This document shows positions 1-8,032 of a stretch of 37,823 nt of DNA, one piece after another (position 1 is the stretch's first letter; every line of letters begins with the position of its first letter). This DNA comes from a virus. The notes under the pieces were generated by a model. The model ran no database searches, had not been told where the DNA came from, and worked only from the letters and a program-made list of their open reading frames with translations. A program made the position numbers and the translations under genes. Location: positions 1 through 37,823 of the IMG/VR virus record IMGVR_UViG_3300020457_000026; one strand, 5' to 3'.

Positions 1-912
1 CAACTTAGTTATCCTACTAAGTATGGTAATAAACCAAGAGGTACACAACCAATCACCACCAATCGTAGTATGATTCGTAGAACCTTTGATGAAAAAGGTG
101 TGGATTATGCAAGTGAACTAACACTACAAAATGTAAAAGATTTGAATTCTATTATTGGGTGGAACATATTACATGGTTATGATTTTTACAGATTGAGTTC
201 TGATATGGCACCGTGGAAAACAGAGTATGAGTGGGATGACCTAAAGGATATTGATGAGATTAAACAATGGTTACATTCAGCAGGTACAATGGCAATTACA
301 CATGGTGTTAGATTAACCGCACATCCTGGCCCTTTCAATGTATTGGTATCACCAAATGAAAGTGTAGTTGAGAACACAATCAAGGATTTAACTATACATG
401 GTGATATCTTTGATATGATGGGTTTATCAAGAACACCACACAACAAACTAAACATACATTGTAATGGAGTGTATGGAGATAAGTTATCAGCTATGGATAG
501 GTTCTGTAAGAACTTTGAACGATTACCTGAATCAGTACAAACAAGATTGACCGTTGAGAATGATGATAAAGCAAGTATGTACTCAGTAGTGGATTTGATG
601 TATATCCATGAGAGAATCGGAATACCAATCGTATTTGATTATCACCACCACAAATTCTGTACAGGTGATTTATCAGAAGAACAAGCTTTAGAGTTGGCTA
701 TATCAACATGGCCAGATAACATCACACCAGTAGTTCACTATTCGGAATCTCGTAGTAGAGAACAATTAGATGAAAGTATTAGACCACAAGCACATTCAGA
801 TTATGTGATTGATTACATTGATACCTATGGCCACAATGTAGATATTATGGTTGAAGCAAAACACAAAGAATTGGCTGTAGATAAATACAAGGAGTTACAT
901 AATGTATTATGA
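1..912 (+). CDS. uvdE: UV damage endonuclease UvdE/UvsE (5' partial)
   Basis: TIM-barrel endonuclease that nicks DNA 5' of UV photoproducts and starts alternative excision repair. The frame is open to base 1 (first residues QLSYPTKYG), and the TTNRS stretch before the internal ATG at 70 matches the family N-terminus, so the true start lies just left of the window and ATG 70 is internal. The metal-site motifs appear in family order: AHPGPF, NIHCNGVYGDK, VENDD, FDYHHH, VVHYSESR, HSDY and VEAKHKE. Length is close to the usual ~300 residues. It overlaps the next gene by 11 bases. It probably repairs phage DNA in sunlit water. Family identity is secure; the start is not visible. Confidence 0.93.
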   Translation, partial: QLSYPTKYGNKPRGTQPITTNRSMIRRTFDEKGVDYASELTLQNVKDLNSIIGWNILHGYDFYRLSSDMAPWKTEYEWDDLKDIDEIKQWLHSAGTMAITHGVRLTAHPGPFNVLVSPNESVVENTIKDLTIHGDIFDMMGLSRTPHNKLNIHCNGVYGDKLSAMDRFCKNFERLPESVQTRLTVENDDKASMYSVVDLMYIHERIGIPIVFDYHHHKFCTGDLSEEQALELAISTWPDNITPVVHYSESRSREQLDESIRPQAHSDYVIDYIDTYGHNVDIMVEAKHKELAVDKYKELHNVL

Positions 913-1105
913 AGCACAAGTAGTATTCGTAGAAGAGATACCAACAAAAAATGGAGTTCGTGAAAAGAAAACTCGTAGAGCATTTTTAGTTGAGTGTGAT
1001 TCTGTGAGTGTTGCAGAAGCAAAAGTAAATGAGGTTTTAAAAGATTCACCTTATTCATTTGAAGTTAAAGTAGTAAAAGAATCTAAGATTGTAGAGGTGA
1101 TATAA
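902..1105 (+). CDS. Small conserved-looking protein of unknown function, 67 aa
   Basis: Starts inside the end of the UV endonuclease gene (11-base overlap), and its stop TAA shares a base with the next ATG, so it is translationally coupled on both sides. The sequence is soluble and mixed-charge, with a likely beta-alpha-beta pattern: strand YYEAQVVFVEE, basic turn NGVREKKTRRA, helix VAEAKVNEVLKD, strand SFEVKVVKESKIVEV. It loosely recalls the DUF4494-type small proteins of Bacteroidota and their phages, which share a 'lengthy basic turn then AEA helix' layout; this is a weak resemblance only. No catalytic residues are evident. Function unknown. Confidence 0.7.
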   Translation: MYYEAQVVFVEEIPTKNGVREKKTRRAFLVECDSVSVAEAKVNEVLKDSPYSFEVKVVKESKIVEVI

Positions 1106-1224
1106 TGACATTTGTAGAAGCATGTGAATTACTAACTGAAATATTAGTTGGTAAGAAACCAAAAACAGCACAAAGAAAACCAAGAAAAACTTCTAAGAGA
1201 AAATACACAAGGAAGAAAAAATAA
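1105..1224 (+). CDS. Small highly basic protein, 39 aa
   Basis: ATG overlaps the stop of the upstream gene (TAATG at 1103-1107), and its own TAA overlaps the next ATG (TAATG at 1222-1226). The first 15 residues are a short amphipathic helix (MTFVEACELLTEILVG). The rest is a Lys/Arg-rich tail (KPRKTSKRKYTRKKK), suggesting nucleic-acid or membrane-surface binding. The tight coupling on both sides is the main support that it is translated. No family recognised. Confidence 0.55.
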   Translation: MTFVEACELLTEILVGKKPKTAQRKPRKTSKRKYTRKKK

Positions 1225-1811
1225 TGTTACAAGGTTTTTTAAGTGGATTAATCTTATTTACATCATTCAGTGCTAGGACACCTAACGATGATGCAATCAA
1301 TAAAGATGATTATGAGATTGCTCTTGGATTTAAGAGTGAGAACATATATGTCAAAAGAGATTGGGAACGAGAGTTAGGACAATCTTATATTGATGATGAG
1401 ATATGGTTTGAATTCGAACCTAAGAATCTATACATTAAACCACAATATGTTAATAAGACATCTCGTGATTTAAAATATGGTAAAGCAGATATTCGTTATC
1501 GACAAGGTGATTACTCAGTTGGATATACTGGTTTATATTCTGATGACCAATTCGAGAGTGGTATTTCGATGGGTATTCAAAAGAAAAAAGAAATCAACGA
1601 TAAACTTTCATTAGAAGCAAAATGGGATGGTTATTGGTTTCGTAATGAGTTGACTGGATATAGTAGGGTTGATATGGAGGATTATCTTCAGATTAATTGG
1701 AAGATTTCTGATAAGTTGATACTTACTAATATCTTTGATTACAATGATATCAAAGGTAGAAAATACTATAAGTTTAAAGTAGGAGTAGAATATGAACTTG
1801 GCGGAAATTAA
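1224..1811 (+). CDS. Predicted secreted small outer-membrane beta-barrel-like protein, 195 aa
   Basis: A hydrophobic N-terminus (LQGFLSGLILFTSFSA) could act as a signal peptide, although it lacks a clear basic n-region. The rest is a run of amphipathic strands with alternating polar and aromatic residues, for example YEIALGFKSENIYVKRDWE, LYIKPQYV, DYSVGYTGLY and FESGISMGIQKK, ending in YKFKVGVEYELGGN. This is the texture of a small 8-10-strand outer-membrane barrel. It sits in an overlapping operon between a small basic and a small acidic protein. No specific family recognised. A periplasmic beta-rich protein is the main alternative. Confidence 0.6.
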   Translation: MLQGFLSGLILFTSFSARTPNDDAINKDDYEIALGFKSENIYVKRDWERELGQSYIDDEIWFEFEPKNLYIKPQYVNKTSRDLKYGKADIRYRQGDYSVGYTGLYSDDQFESGISMGIQKKKEINDKLSLEAKWDGYWFRNELTGYSRVDMEDYLQINWKISDKLILTNIFDYNDIKGRKYYKFKVGVEYELGGN

Positions 1812-1944
1812 AAAGAAGTTAGAAGAGGCATACAATACTGAAGATTGGAATCTTGTAGAGGATTTAATTGATGTACTCGATACTTATATTACACTTGGTG
1901 AAGAAGATATAATCGATGAGTGGGATGATGATGAGATTGATTAA
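1792..1944 (+). CDS. Small acidic protein, 50 aa
   Basis: The ATG at 1792 lies inside the end of the upstream barrel-like gene but has a clear AGGAG ribosome site at 1781-1785, which supports this start. The protein is mostly helical and very acidic, with a C-terminus of alternating Asp and Ile (EEDIIDEWDDDEID). It ends 3 bases before the tmRNA 5' end. Function unknown; a small acidic adaptor or DNA-mimic role is possible but unsupported. Confidence 0.6.
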   Translation: MNLAEIKKKLEEAYNTEDWNLVEDLIDVLDTYITLGEEDIIDEWDDDEID

Positions 1945-1947
1945 TAT

Positions 1948-2291
1948 GGGGCTGAACGGATTCGACAGCTCGTGGATGAGATTAAGTGCAACGGAGTTTG
2001 AGCAAGACTCGCTACAAAAGGTTCATCTATGTTAATTGGCAATACTGCTAATTTCGCTTACGCTTAATGTGTAAGGCTCGTTCCAAGACTCAGATATTGG
2101 GTAACGGGTTCATATATCTGAAAGACCTCACTTTAGTTAGGAAGAAGTTAGTGATTAAAGAAACTACCAGTTCTCAAGACCTGTACATAACTTGATAAGG
2201 GTTGTTGGTAACACATTCGGAACCATCTAAAGTTGTAAACGACTTAACTTTGAAAGGAGTATGGACTGGGGTTCGATTCCCCACAGCTCCA
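1948..2291 (+). ncRNA. ssrA: tmRNA (transfer-messenger RNA), phage-encoded
   Basis: Rescues stalled ribosomes by acting first as tRNA-Ala, then as mRNA for a degradation tag. The 5' GGGGCTG pairs with 3' CAGCTCC to form a 7-bp acceptor stem with one G-U pair. The hallmark GGATTCGAC follows the 5' arm. The T arm is TGGGG-TTCGATT-CCCCA, with discriminator A at 2291. CCA is not encoded (ACT follows), so it must be added after transcription. The tag frame begins at GGC 2038-2040 and reads GNTANFAYA, then TAA 2065-2067. An initial Gly is known in Bacteroidota/Chlorobi tags. The end AYA departs from the usual LAA. Boundaries rest on the acceptor pairing; pseudoknots were not folded. Confidence 0.93.
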
Positions 2292-2301
2292 CTAAATTAA
2301 T

Positions 2302-2325
2302 TACAAAAACATATGAGTTTTTGTA
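2302..2325 (+). terminator. AT-rich 9-bp hairpin just after tmRNA
   Basis: A perfect inverted repeat: TACAAAAAC, loop ATATGA, GTTTTTGTA. It begins 11 bases after the tmRNA 3' end. The 3' arm contains five T but no U-run follows, so it may be a weak terminator or a barrier that sets 3'-end processing of the tmRNA. Confidence 0.45.
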
Positions 2326-2345
2326 CAGAAAGGTGATATTTATAT

Positions 2346-2900
2346 ATGAGTGTTTATGAAGAACTTTATGATGATTACATTATGAAGAACAGATTAATTT
2401 ACATATTAGCTATACTAATTCTTTTATTTAATGGATTTGTATGGACGAACATTTTTGACAATTACAAGGAATTCCATAGGGATTCAGTTCGCGAACTAAA
2501 ATCAGAAAACGACAGATTAAATTCTATCGTTGATGAGTTTAAACTTGAGGGAATGGAAGTGACAGTAACTATGTATCATCCAGTTCGTTCTCAGACTGAT
2601 TCTACACCGAACATTCTCGCGGATGGAACGCGTATTAGGGTACACAAAGCTAGTGAGTATCGATTTATAGCGGTGAGTAGAAATCTTCTGAAACGACATG
2701 GTGGATTCTTAGAGTACGGTGATTTTGTAGTTCTCAAAGGTACAGGTCAAAAGGATGGTGTGTATCAAGTAAAAGATACTATGAACAAGAGATTTGTCAA
2801 TCGTATTGATATATTAGAATCTCCTGGTACAAAACCATACAAGGTTGATAGTGCTAAAATAATGAAAACAGATTTAGTTTTAAAAAATAATATTGAATAA
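2346..2900 (+). CDS. Membrane-anchored 3D-domain (RlpA-like double-psi barrel) protein, 184 aa
   Basis: One transmembrane segment at about residues 16-35 is followed by a short coiled coil (DSVRELKSENDRLNSIVDEF) and a C-terminal 3D domain. The domain shows its three Asp-containing motifs: SQTDSTPNILADGT, QVKDTMNKR and NRIDI. The family is related to MltA/RlpA double-psi barrels and is found in peptidoglycan-active proteins, including phage ones. The layout fits an inner-membrane-anchored enzyme reaching the cell wall, so a lysis or entry role is plausible. The ribosome site AAGGTG is at 2330-2335. An alternative in-frame start is Met13 (2382). Confidence 0.72.
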   Translation: MSVYEELYDDYIMKNRLIYILAILILLFNGFVWTNIFDNYKEFHRDSVRELKSENDRLNSIVDEFKLEGMEVTVTMYHPVRSQTDSTPNILADGTRIRVHKASEYRFIAVSRNLLKRHGGFLEYGDFVVLKGTGQKDGVYQVKDTMNKRFVNRIDILESPGTKPYKVDSAKIMKTDLVLKNNIE

Positions 2901-2941
2901 CGCAAATTGAAATTATACTTATTATTAAGTAAGGAGTTATA

Positions 2942-4579
2942 TTGAAAAAATGGTTTTATGAGAGAAGTAGGTTTGGTACATTCAAATCTAATACTACATA
3001 TCACAAACTAATATCTATGTCCGAAACAGAGTTCGTTGAATGGGCACAATTACTTAGAAAAGAAGTTACTGAACAATGGGATGAGTTTGGAACGCCACCT
3101 ATGATTGGTAAGGATGAAACAAAGATAATAGAATCTTTTTCTAAATTAAAAGATAATCCTTGTAACTTTCTTGAAAAGGATTTGACTGGTGATGAAGAAT
3201 CACTTGGTATTATACAGAACTTCAATAAAGATGCAAGTTCTGTTAATCAGTTTTTTCCTACTATGTTGAAAACAAAGATATCTTCTGGTAAAAGTGCAGA
3301 TGGTGGATTAAGTATTTATGACCACTTTGCAGACCCTGATATGGAAGAGAAGTTTGTTAGGATTATGGCAAGAGCTGTAAAGAGAGATTCCATGTATAGT
3401 TGGAGTAGAAGTATTGTAGATAAGGTAGATGAGAATCCATTTTGGAATGGTCAAGGTGCTATTGAATTTATAAAAGATGTTTCTGAGGGTAAAGTATTTA
3501 TTGATAAGTATTCTGATTTAGATATATGGATTGCAAAAGTAAACACAAAAACAATTTCTAATTATGGAACTTTTAATCAAGAATATATTGGTCATGGTAA
3601 TTTATATCTTACAGCAGAACAAGTTCAAGAACTAAAAGATAATGGATATCTTAATGATACTCAAGTATCTAATATAGATAGAATAGAATCCGAGTTTACA
3701 TCAGAAGCAGGAACCACACAAAGTTATATTTATCAGATTCGTTGGTATGATAAAACAGATGGTATCTTTCCAAAGATATTACAAGTGTTTAGATTATCAT
3801 GTGGACAACCTGCTGTAAACTTTCCAGCACTAACTGCAAAGTATTTATATGAAACCTATACATCTCATGTAGAGGAACCAATTACAATTTATGATAGTAG
3901 TAGTGGTTGGGGTGGTAGGATAATTGGTGCTATGAGTATGAGGAAGAAAGCACACTATGTTGGTACAGACCCTAATCCAGATACAAGTGGTAGGTATCAG
4001 GCAGTTGCAGATTTTTATAATAACAATTGTGTGGATAATGAAAGTGAAACATTCCAAAAGTTTTTTGAGGTAGAAAAGAAAAGTAATACCTACGAAGTGT
4101 TTACAGATGGTAGTGAATTAATTGGGAACAATCCTGAGTTTCAGAAGTATAAGGGTAAATTAGATATGGTTTTTACATCCCCACCTTACTTCAATAGAGA
4201 ACAATATTCACAAGATGAGAATCAAAGTTTTAAAGCATATTCCGAGTATGATGATTGGAGAGATAATTTTTTAGAACCGACTTTAACAACGGCTTATAAT
4301 TATTTACGAGAGGATAGATATATCCTTTGGAACATTGCAGATATAAAAATTGGGAGTAGTACTTACTACCCATTAGAACAAGATAGTATTGATATCCTAA
4401 CTAAATTAGGGTGTGAATATAAAGGTAAACTTAAAATGTTGATGACACGGATGGTTGGGTTAGACCCAAGTAAGACTGGTATAAAGAATGCTGTACAACA
4501 CAATGGAAAAGCATACAAGTTCGAACCGATATTCGTGTTCTACAAAGGAGCACAAAATGAAATTCAGAAATTGGGATAA
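2942..4579 (+). CDS. DNA methyltransferase (SPPY type), 545 aa
   Basis: SAM-dependent base methyltransferase. The SAM-binding motif I is DSSSGWGGR at 318-326, followed by GTDPN. The catalytic motif IV is TSPPYF at 412-417, typical of amino (N4-C or N6-A) methylases; no PCQ motif of C5 methylases is seen. Motif I precedes motif IV. The ~300-residue N-terminal region is unrecognised and may hold target recognition. The start is TTG, chosen because AAGGAG (2931-2936) sits 5 bases upstream. No partner restriction enzyme is visible. It overlaps the next gene by 23 bases, opening the modification-like cassette. Target base and sequence unknown. Confidence 0.82.
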   Translation: MKKWFYERSRFGTFKSNTTYHKLISMSETEFVEWAQLLRKEVTEQWDEFGTPPMIGKDETKIIESFSKLKDNPCNFLEKDLTGDEESLGIIQNFNKDASSVNQFFPTMLKTKISSGKSADGGLSIYDHFADPDMEEKFVRIMARAVKRDSMYSWSRSIVDKVDENPFWNGQGAIEFIKDVSEGKVFIDKYSDLDIWIAKVNTKTISNYGTFNQEYIGHGNLYLTAEQVQELKDNGYLNDTQVSNIDRIESEFTSEAGTTQSYIYQIRWYDKTDGIFPKILQVFRLSCGQPAVNFPALTAKYLYETYTSHVEEPITIYDSSSGWGGRIIGAMSMRKKAHYVGTDPNPDTSGRYQAVADFYNNNCVDNESETFQKFFEVEKKSNTYEVFTDGSELIGNNPEFQKYKGKLDMVFTSPPYFNREQYSQDENQSFKAYSEYDDWRDNFLEPTLTTAYNYLREDRYILWNIADIKIGSSTYYPLEQDSIDILTKLGCEYKGKLKMLMTRMVGLDPSKTGIKNAVQHNGKAYKFEPIFVFYKGAQNEIQKLG

Positions 4580-5891
4580 GGAATATGATAAACCTTATCA
4601 TAATGGAAAACAATGGATGTATGATAAAACACCAATCTATGATAATATATTAGATTGTTTTTTAGAAACACAAAGACCAGAGGGTGATAAATCTACAAGA
4701 GAAAAATATGGTAACACGAGATTGAGAGACCCTTTTAGAAAAATAAACAAATATAAAATCCAACAATATCTTGGACACATGGAAAAAAATATGTATAAAG
4801 AAGTTGATTGGGTAGAAGATGATAATGGTAAAATTGTTGCTATTATTCATTATTACGATTTAAATAAAATGTCTACCAAAGAGAAAAAGGTAAAATCTTT
4901 TTGTGGACAAGAATATATTTTGGATAAAGAACGAGGTGATGTTTACATCAAAGAGATGGCATGTTATCCTGGTCATGAGGAATGGTTAGAAAAGTTAGTA
5001 GAAAAACATATTGCAAAACCAAAAGAATCAAACAAGTTCTTTGATACAGAAGAACCAATCACAATTGTAGAGATTGATAATCAGTTGAAAAGAAATAAAG
5101 ATATATTAAAAAATTTAGGATTTGAATGTATCGATAATATCGTAACTTCGTTTGCAGATGTTTATGGTATATGGGTTAAAGGTGGTGAGAATTTAGAACG
5201 ACCTGATAAGGCACAAGAGTTATCATTACAGAGATTAGATTGTGATACACAAGATACAAAAGAGTTGATGGAACAAATTCTAAAACTTAACATTGATGAT
5301 TTTGCTAATCACTATTCTAATTACAACAAAGGAAATACTTGGAAAGGTATGGTGGTTCGTGGTTATGGTGGATTAGTTGATTTCATTGTTAAACCTGCAG
5401 AGATGGTTAACTCTTGGAAAAAAGAAAACAAAGAGAAGATGGATTGGAAAGTAAAAGATACACCATTGAGAAAACAAGTACCTGCTGTAGAAAAGTTTGC
5501 AGATATACTTGGTGATTACGAACACGAGAGAATCAGAATCCTAATGTTAAAAGAGGGAGAGGGTGAACTTGAAAGACATACTGATAGACAAGATGTAGAG
5601 GCTGGTATTGGTGATGGTCAATGGGCAAGGTTACATTTTCCTTTACAAACAAATCCAAAGGTAGAATTCAAACAATGGAATGCTGATGGTACAAGTACCA
5701 AATGTAAAATGGGTGAGGGTGAACTATGGTATTTAGATATGAGAAAACCACACACTGCAGTTAACTTTGGTGAACAAGATAGATACCACTTAATTATAGA
5801 TGTTAAATCAGACCAACGATTAAGAGATTGGTTGGTAAGAAGTAGTGAGAAGTATCCATCTACAAAACAAGTTGATGATTATATAGAATGA
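4557..5891 (+). CDS. GNAT-like domain fused to Fe(II)/2-oxoglutarate dioxygenase (Asp/Asn beta-hydroxylase-like), 444 aa
   Basis: The C-terminal ~130 residues carry an aspartyl/asparaginyl hydroxylase-type jelly roll: HTD (H341, D343), RLHFPLQTNP, WYLDMRKPH (H399) and RYHLIIDV (R409 for 2-oxoglutarate). The iron triad H-x-D...H is therefore complete. Residues ~75-210 (GKIVAIIHYY, YIKEMACYPGHEEWLEKLV, NKDILKNLGFE, VYGIWVKG) look like a GNAT acyltransferase fold; this part is inferred. The start at 4557 has AAAGGAG just upstream and is preferred to an ATG 69 bases earlier. It lies between a DNA methylase and a YunG-like protein, so the substrate could be a DNA base, an amino-acid adduct or a protein. 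Confidence 0.75.
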   Translation: MKFRNWDKEYDKPYHNGKQWMYDKTPIYDNILDCFLETQRPEGDKSTREKYGNTRLRDPFRKINKYKIQQYLGHMEKNMYKEVDWVEDDNGKIVAIIHYYDLNKMSTKEKKVKSFCGQEYILDKERGDVYIKEMACYPGHEEWLEKLVEKHIAKPKESNKFFDTEEPITIVEIDNQLKRNKDILKNLGFECIDNIVTSFADVYGIWVKGGENLERPDKAQELSLQRLDCDTQDTKELMEQILKLNIDDFANHYSNYNKGNTWKGMVVRGYGGLVDFIVKPAEMVNSWKKENKEKMDWKVKDTPLRKQVPAVEKFADILGDYEHERIRILMLKEGEGELERHTDRQDVEAGIGDGQWARLHFPLQTNPKVEFKQWNADGTSTKCKMGEGELWYLDMRKPHTAVNFGEQDRYHLIIDVKSDQRLRDWLVRSSEKYPSTKQVDDYIE

Positions 5892-6352
5892 GAATCAAAG
5901 AAAAAGAGTTACAAAAAATGTTTGATAAGGCTGGGATTACAAAAGCTCAGTTACATGAAGCATTGAAAACAATGGGTAAGAAACATTTGAAAACAAAACT
6001 CATGAAAGATGCATGGACAATGGATAATCCTACAAAGAATTATTGTTATGTTGTTTCTGAGTTCGTGTATTATTATTTATCACCACCAGGTTCTAAACCT
6101 TACAAGTTGGCAGGTATACCTGGTGATGATGGATTACATAGATTTATTAAATGGCCTGATGATACAATTGTAGATTTATCAGTAGACCAATTTGATAACT
6201 ATGAGGATGTTGATTACTCACAGGCTAAAGTTTGTTATTTCATGACTAATCAATATAACAAAGGCCCAAGTAAGAGAGCTCGTATCCTTGCAGAATTGAT
6301 GGGATGTGAGTTACCAAATAATAGAGAAAAAGTAAACACAAAGTTTTGGTGA
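5888..6352 (+). CDS. YunG-like (papain-like fold) protein, 154 aa
   Basis: Starts by ATGA overlap with the dioxygenase gene. The core holds a Cys-His-Asp arrangement expected of YunG/papain-like phage proteins: NYCYVVSEF (C53), LHRFIKW (H84) and IVDLSVDQF (D96/D100), followed by KGPSKRARILAELMG. Such proteins are common beside phage methylases and baseplate genes, but their chemistry is not established. The N-terminal ~45 residues are basic and helical. The assignment rests on motif pattern only. Possible roles are amide hydrolysis or transfer within the cassette. Confidence 0.55.
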   Translation: MRIKEKELQKMFDKAGITKAQLHEALKTMGKKHLKTKLMKDAWTMDNPTKNYCYVVSEFVYYYLSPPGSKPYKLAGIPGDDGLHRFIKWPDDTIVDLSVDQFDNYEDVDYSQAKVCYFMTNQYNKGPSKRARILAELMGCELPNNREKVNTKFW

Positions 6353-6356
6353 TAAT

Positions 6357-7175
6357 ATGAATAAATTTTTTGAACCTACATATGAAGATAATAGTGGGAA
6401 AGTGTGGGGAGTTTCAGAGTTATTAGATTTAGTAAAAGATTGGGAAGACCCTAATCCTAAAGTAGTAATAGAAGAGTATGATGGAATCAAAGTTGTACGA
6501 GATGATTTATTACATCATGGTAGTAAGATTAGATTCATTGATAAGTTTATAAAAGATACACCAGCAAAAGAGATTGTATTTGGAAGTTGTCCTGCTCAAG
6601 GTTATGCACAAATATCATTACCTGCTGTTACTGAAAAATATGGAAAGAAAACTATATTGTTCATGGCCAGAAGAAAACCTGAAAACTATCATGAGTATCA
6701 AAAAAGAGGAATGGATTTAGGTGCTATATATAAATGGGTGAACATGGGAATGTTATCAGTAACACAAGCAAGAGCTAGAGAGTATGTAAATGAAAGTCCT
6801 GATACAAGAGTATTATTTCCTATTGGATTAGAACATCCAACAAACATTGGTAGTATGATAAAGGTTATTAGAGAAAATTTAAAAGATATAGATTTTAGTG
6901 AGATATGGAGTGTTGGTAGTAGTGGTTCTTTGAGTAGAGGATTACAATTAGCATTTCCTGATAAAGATGTAAATGTAGTTTCGGTTGGACACAAGATGAG
7001 TGAAAGAGAAATAGGTAGGGCTAAGTTCTATCGTTCAGAATATAAATTTGAAAAGGTAATACCTGAATCAGAAATGCCACCATTTCCATCGGCTCCAAGT
7101 TATGATGCTAAGGCTTGGAAGTTCATTAAAGAATATGCTAAACCAAATGCAATTTTTTGGAATGTTGGCTATTAG
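6357..7175 (+). CDS. Fold-type II PLP enzyme (ACC deaminase / D-cysteine desulfhydrase-like), 272 aa
   Basis: The N-terminal GSKIRFIDKF carries the likely Schiff-base lysine K57, matching the GNK(T/L)RK site of the family. SCPAQGYAQ matches the substrate-loop region (usually GGxQSNH), and GSSGSLSRGL is the PLP-phosphate loop. At 272 residues it is shorter than the usual ~325-340. It is the last gene of the 2942-7175 cassette and is followed by a transcription gap. PLP enzymes occur in phage thymidine-hypermodification pathways, which makes an amino-acid-to-base modification role worth testing. A metabolic amino-acid role is the alternative. Confidence 0.72.
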   Translation: MNKFFEPTYEDNSGKVWGVSELLDLVKDWEDPNPKVVIEEYDGIKVVRDDLLHHGSKIRFIDKFIKDTPAKEIVFGSCPAQGYAQISLPAVTEKYGKKTILFMARRKPENYHEYQKRGMDLGAIYKWVNMGMLSVTQARAREYVNESPDTRVLFPIGLEHPTNIGSMIKVIRENLKDIDFSEIWSVGSSGSLSRGLQLAFPDKDVNVVSVGHKMSEREIGRAKFYRSEYKFEKVIPESEMPPFPSAPSYDAKAWKFIKEYAKPNAIFWNVGY

Positions 7176-7186
7176 CAAAAAAAGAC

Positions 7187-7218
7187 TTGACTTTAATATA
7201 AAAAGTTTCGTACATTTG
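7187..7218 (+). promoter_or_regulatory. Promoter candidate, Bacteroidota-type (TTG-N21-TAnnTTTG)
   Basis: TTG at 7187-7189 and TACATTTG at 7211-7218 fit the Bacteroidota -33/-7 elements with a 21-base spacer. Read as sigma-70, TTGACT and TACATT (18-base spacer) give a partial match. It lies in the only gap between the PLP-enzyme gene and the HD gene, about 38 bases before its ATG. It would drive the HD / small membrane / gp55-like sigma operon. Confidence 0.5.
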
Positions 7219-7255
7219 ACGGTAAATTAAATTGGTAAAATACAAAGGTTATTAA

Positions 7256-8032
7256 ATGAAAAACTTAACAGAACAACAATTAGTAGAAAACTACCAGAAG
7301 TTAGTTACTTTGGTAGAAGAGAACTTTACTGGTGACAGAAAAGAAAGATTGCTTGAGATGTATGAGTTCTTCCAAGATAGAATGGTTGTAGCACCCGCTA
7401 GTGGTAAACCTTATTATCATTATTGTTTCGTAGGTGGTTATATAGAGCATGTTCTACATATTGTAGAAACTGCTCAAAAACTTATGAAGGTATATGAAGA
7501 GGTTGGTGGTATAATCGATTTTACAAAAGAAGAACTTCTGTTCTCAGCACTTCATCACGATTTAGGTAAGGTTGGAGATTTAACACATGAATATTATCTT
7601 GTACAAGATGATGATTGGCGTAGGAAAAAACTTGATGAATGGTTCATACAGAATCCTGATATGAATTTCATGACGGTTACAGATAGGGCTTTATATTTGT
7701 TATCACACTTCAAAGTTCCTGTAACTCAAAATGAATGGTTGGCAATTAAATGTAGTGATGGTATGTATGATGAAGCTAACATGCAATATTACAAAACATT
7801 CAAACCTGAGAATTCATTCAGATGTTCTTTACCATATATCATTCATTGGGCAGACCACATGGCTACCGTAACAGAAAAATCAATGTGGAAGTATCAAGAA
7901 GATGTTAAAACTGAAAAGGTAAATAAATCAGTTGGTAATATTAAGAAGGCGGTAAAGACAGAAGTAGAAACTAAACTCACAGGTGATACACCAAAGGATT
8001 TATTTGATGAGTTGTTTGGAGAGAAGAAATGA
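7256..8032 (+). CDS. HD-domain phosphohydrolase, 258 aa
   Basis: Metal-dependent phosphohydrolase fold. The HD motif is HHDLGKVGD (H100/H101, D102), with an upstream His in GGYIEHVLHIV and a downstream DH in HWADHMAT, giving the H...HD...D set. HD proteins in phages act on nucleotides or signalling nucleotides, but the substrate cannot be read here. The C-terminal ~45 residues (TEKVNKSVGNIKKAVKTEVETK...) are a charged tail ending in KDLFDELFGEKK, which could be a protein-binding peptide. It is the first gene after the promoter candidate and overlaps the next gene by ATGA. Confidence 0.8.
   Translation: MKNLTEQQLVENYQKLVTLVEENFTGDRKERLLEMYEFFQDRMVVAPASGKPYYHYCFVGGYIEHVLHIVETAQKLMKVYEEVGGIIDFTKEELLFSALHHDLGKVGDLTHEYYLVQDDDWRRKKLDEWFIQNPDMNFMTVTDRALYLLSHFKVPVTQNEWLAIKCSDGMYDEANMQYYKTFKPENSFRCSLPYIIHWADHMATVTEKSMWKYQEDVKTEKVNKSVGNIKKAVKTEVETKLTGDTPKDLFDELFGEKK

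Noticed and set aside
2029-2079. Alternative tmRNA tag frame beginning at GCA (reads AILLISLTLNV)
   Set aside because: It gives a long hydrophobic tag unlike known ones, while the GGC frame gives a short tag with Ala/aromatic end and Gly start.
4488-4556. Upstream extension of the dioxygenase gene to ATG 4488
   Set aside because: The extra 23 residues overlap the methylase gene deeply, lack a ribosome site, and a strong AAAGGAG sits right before ATG 4557.
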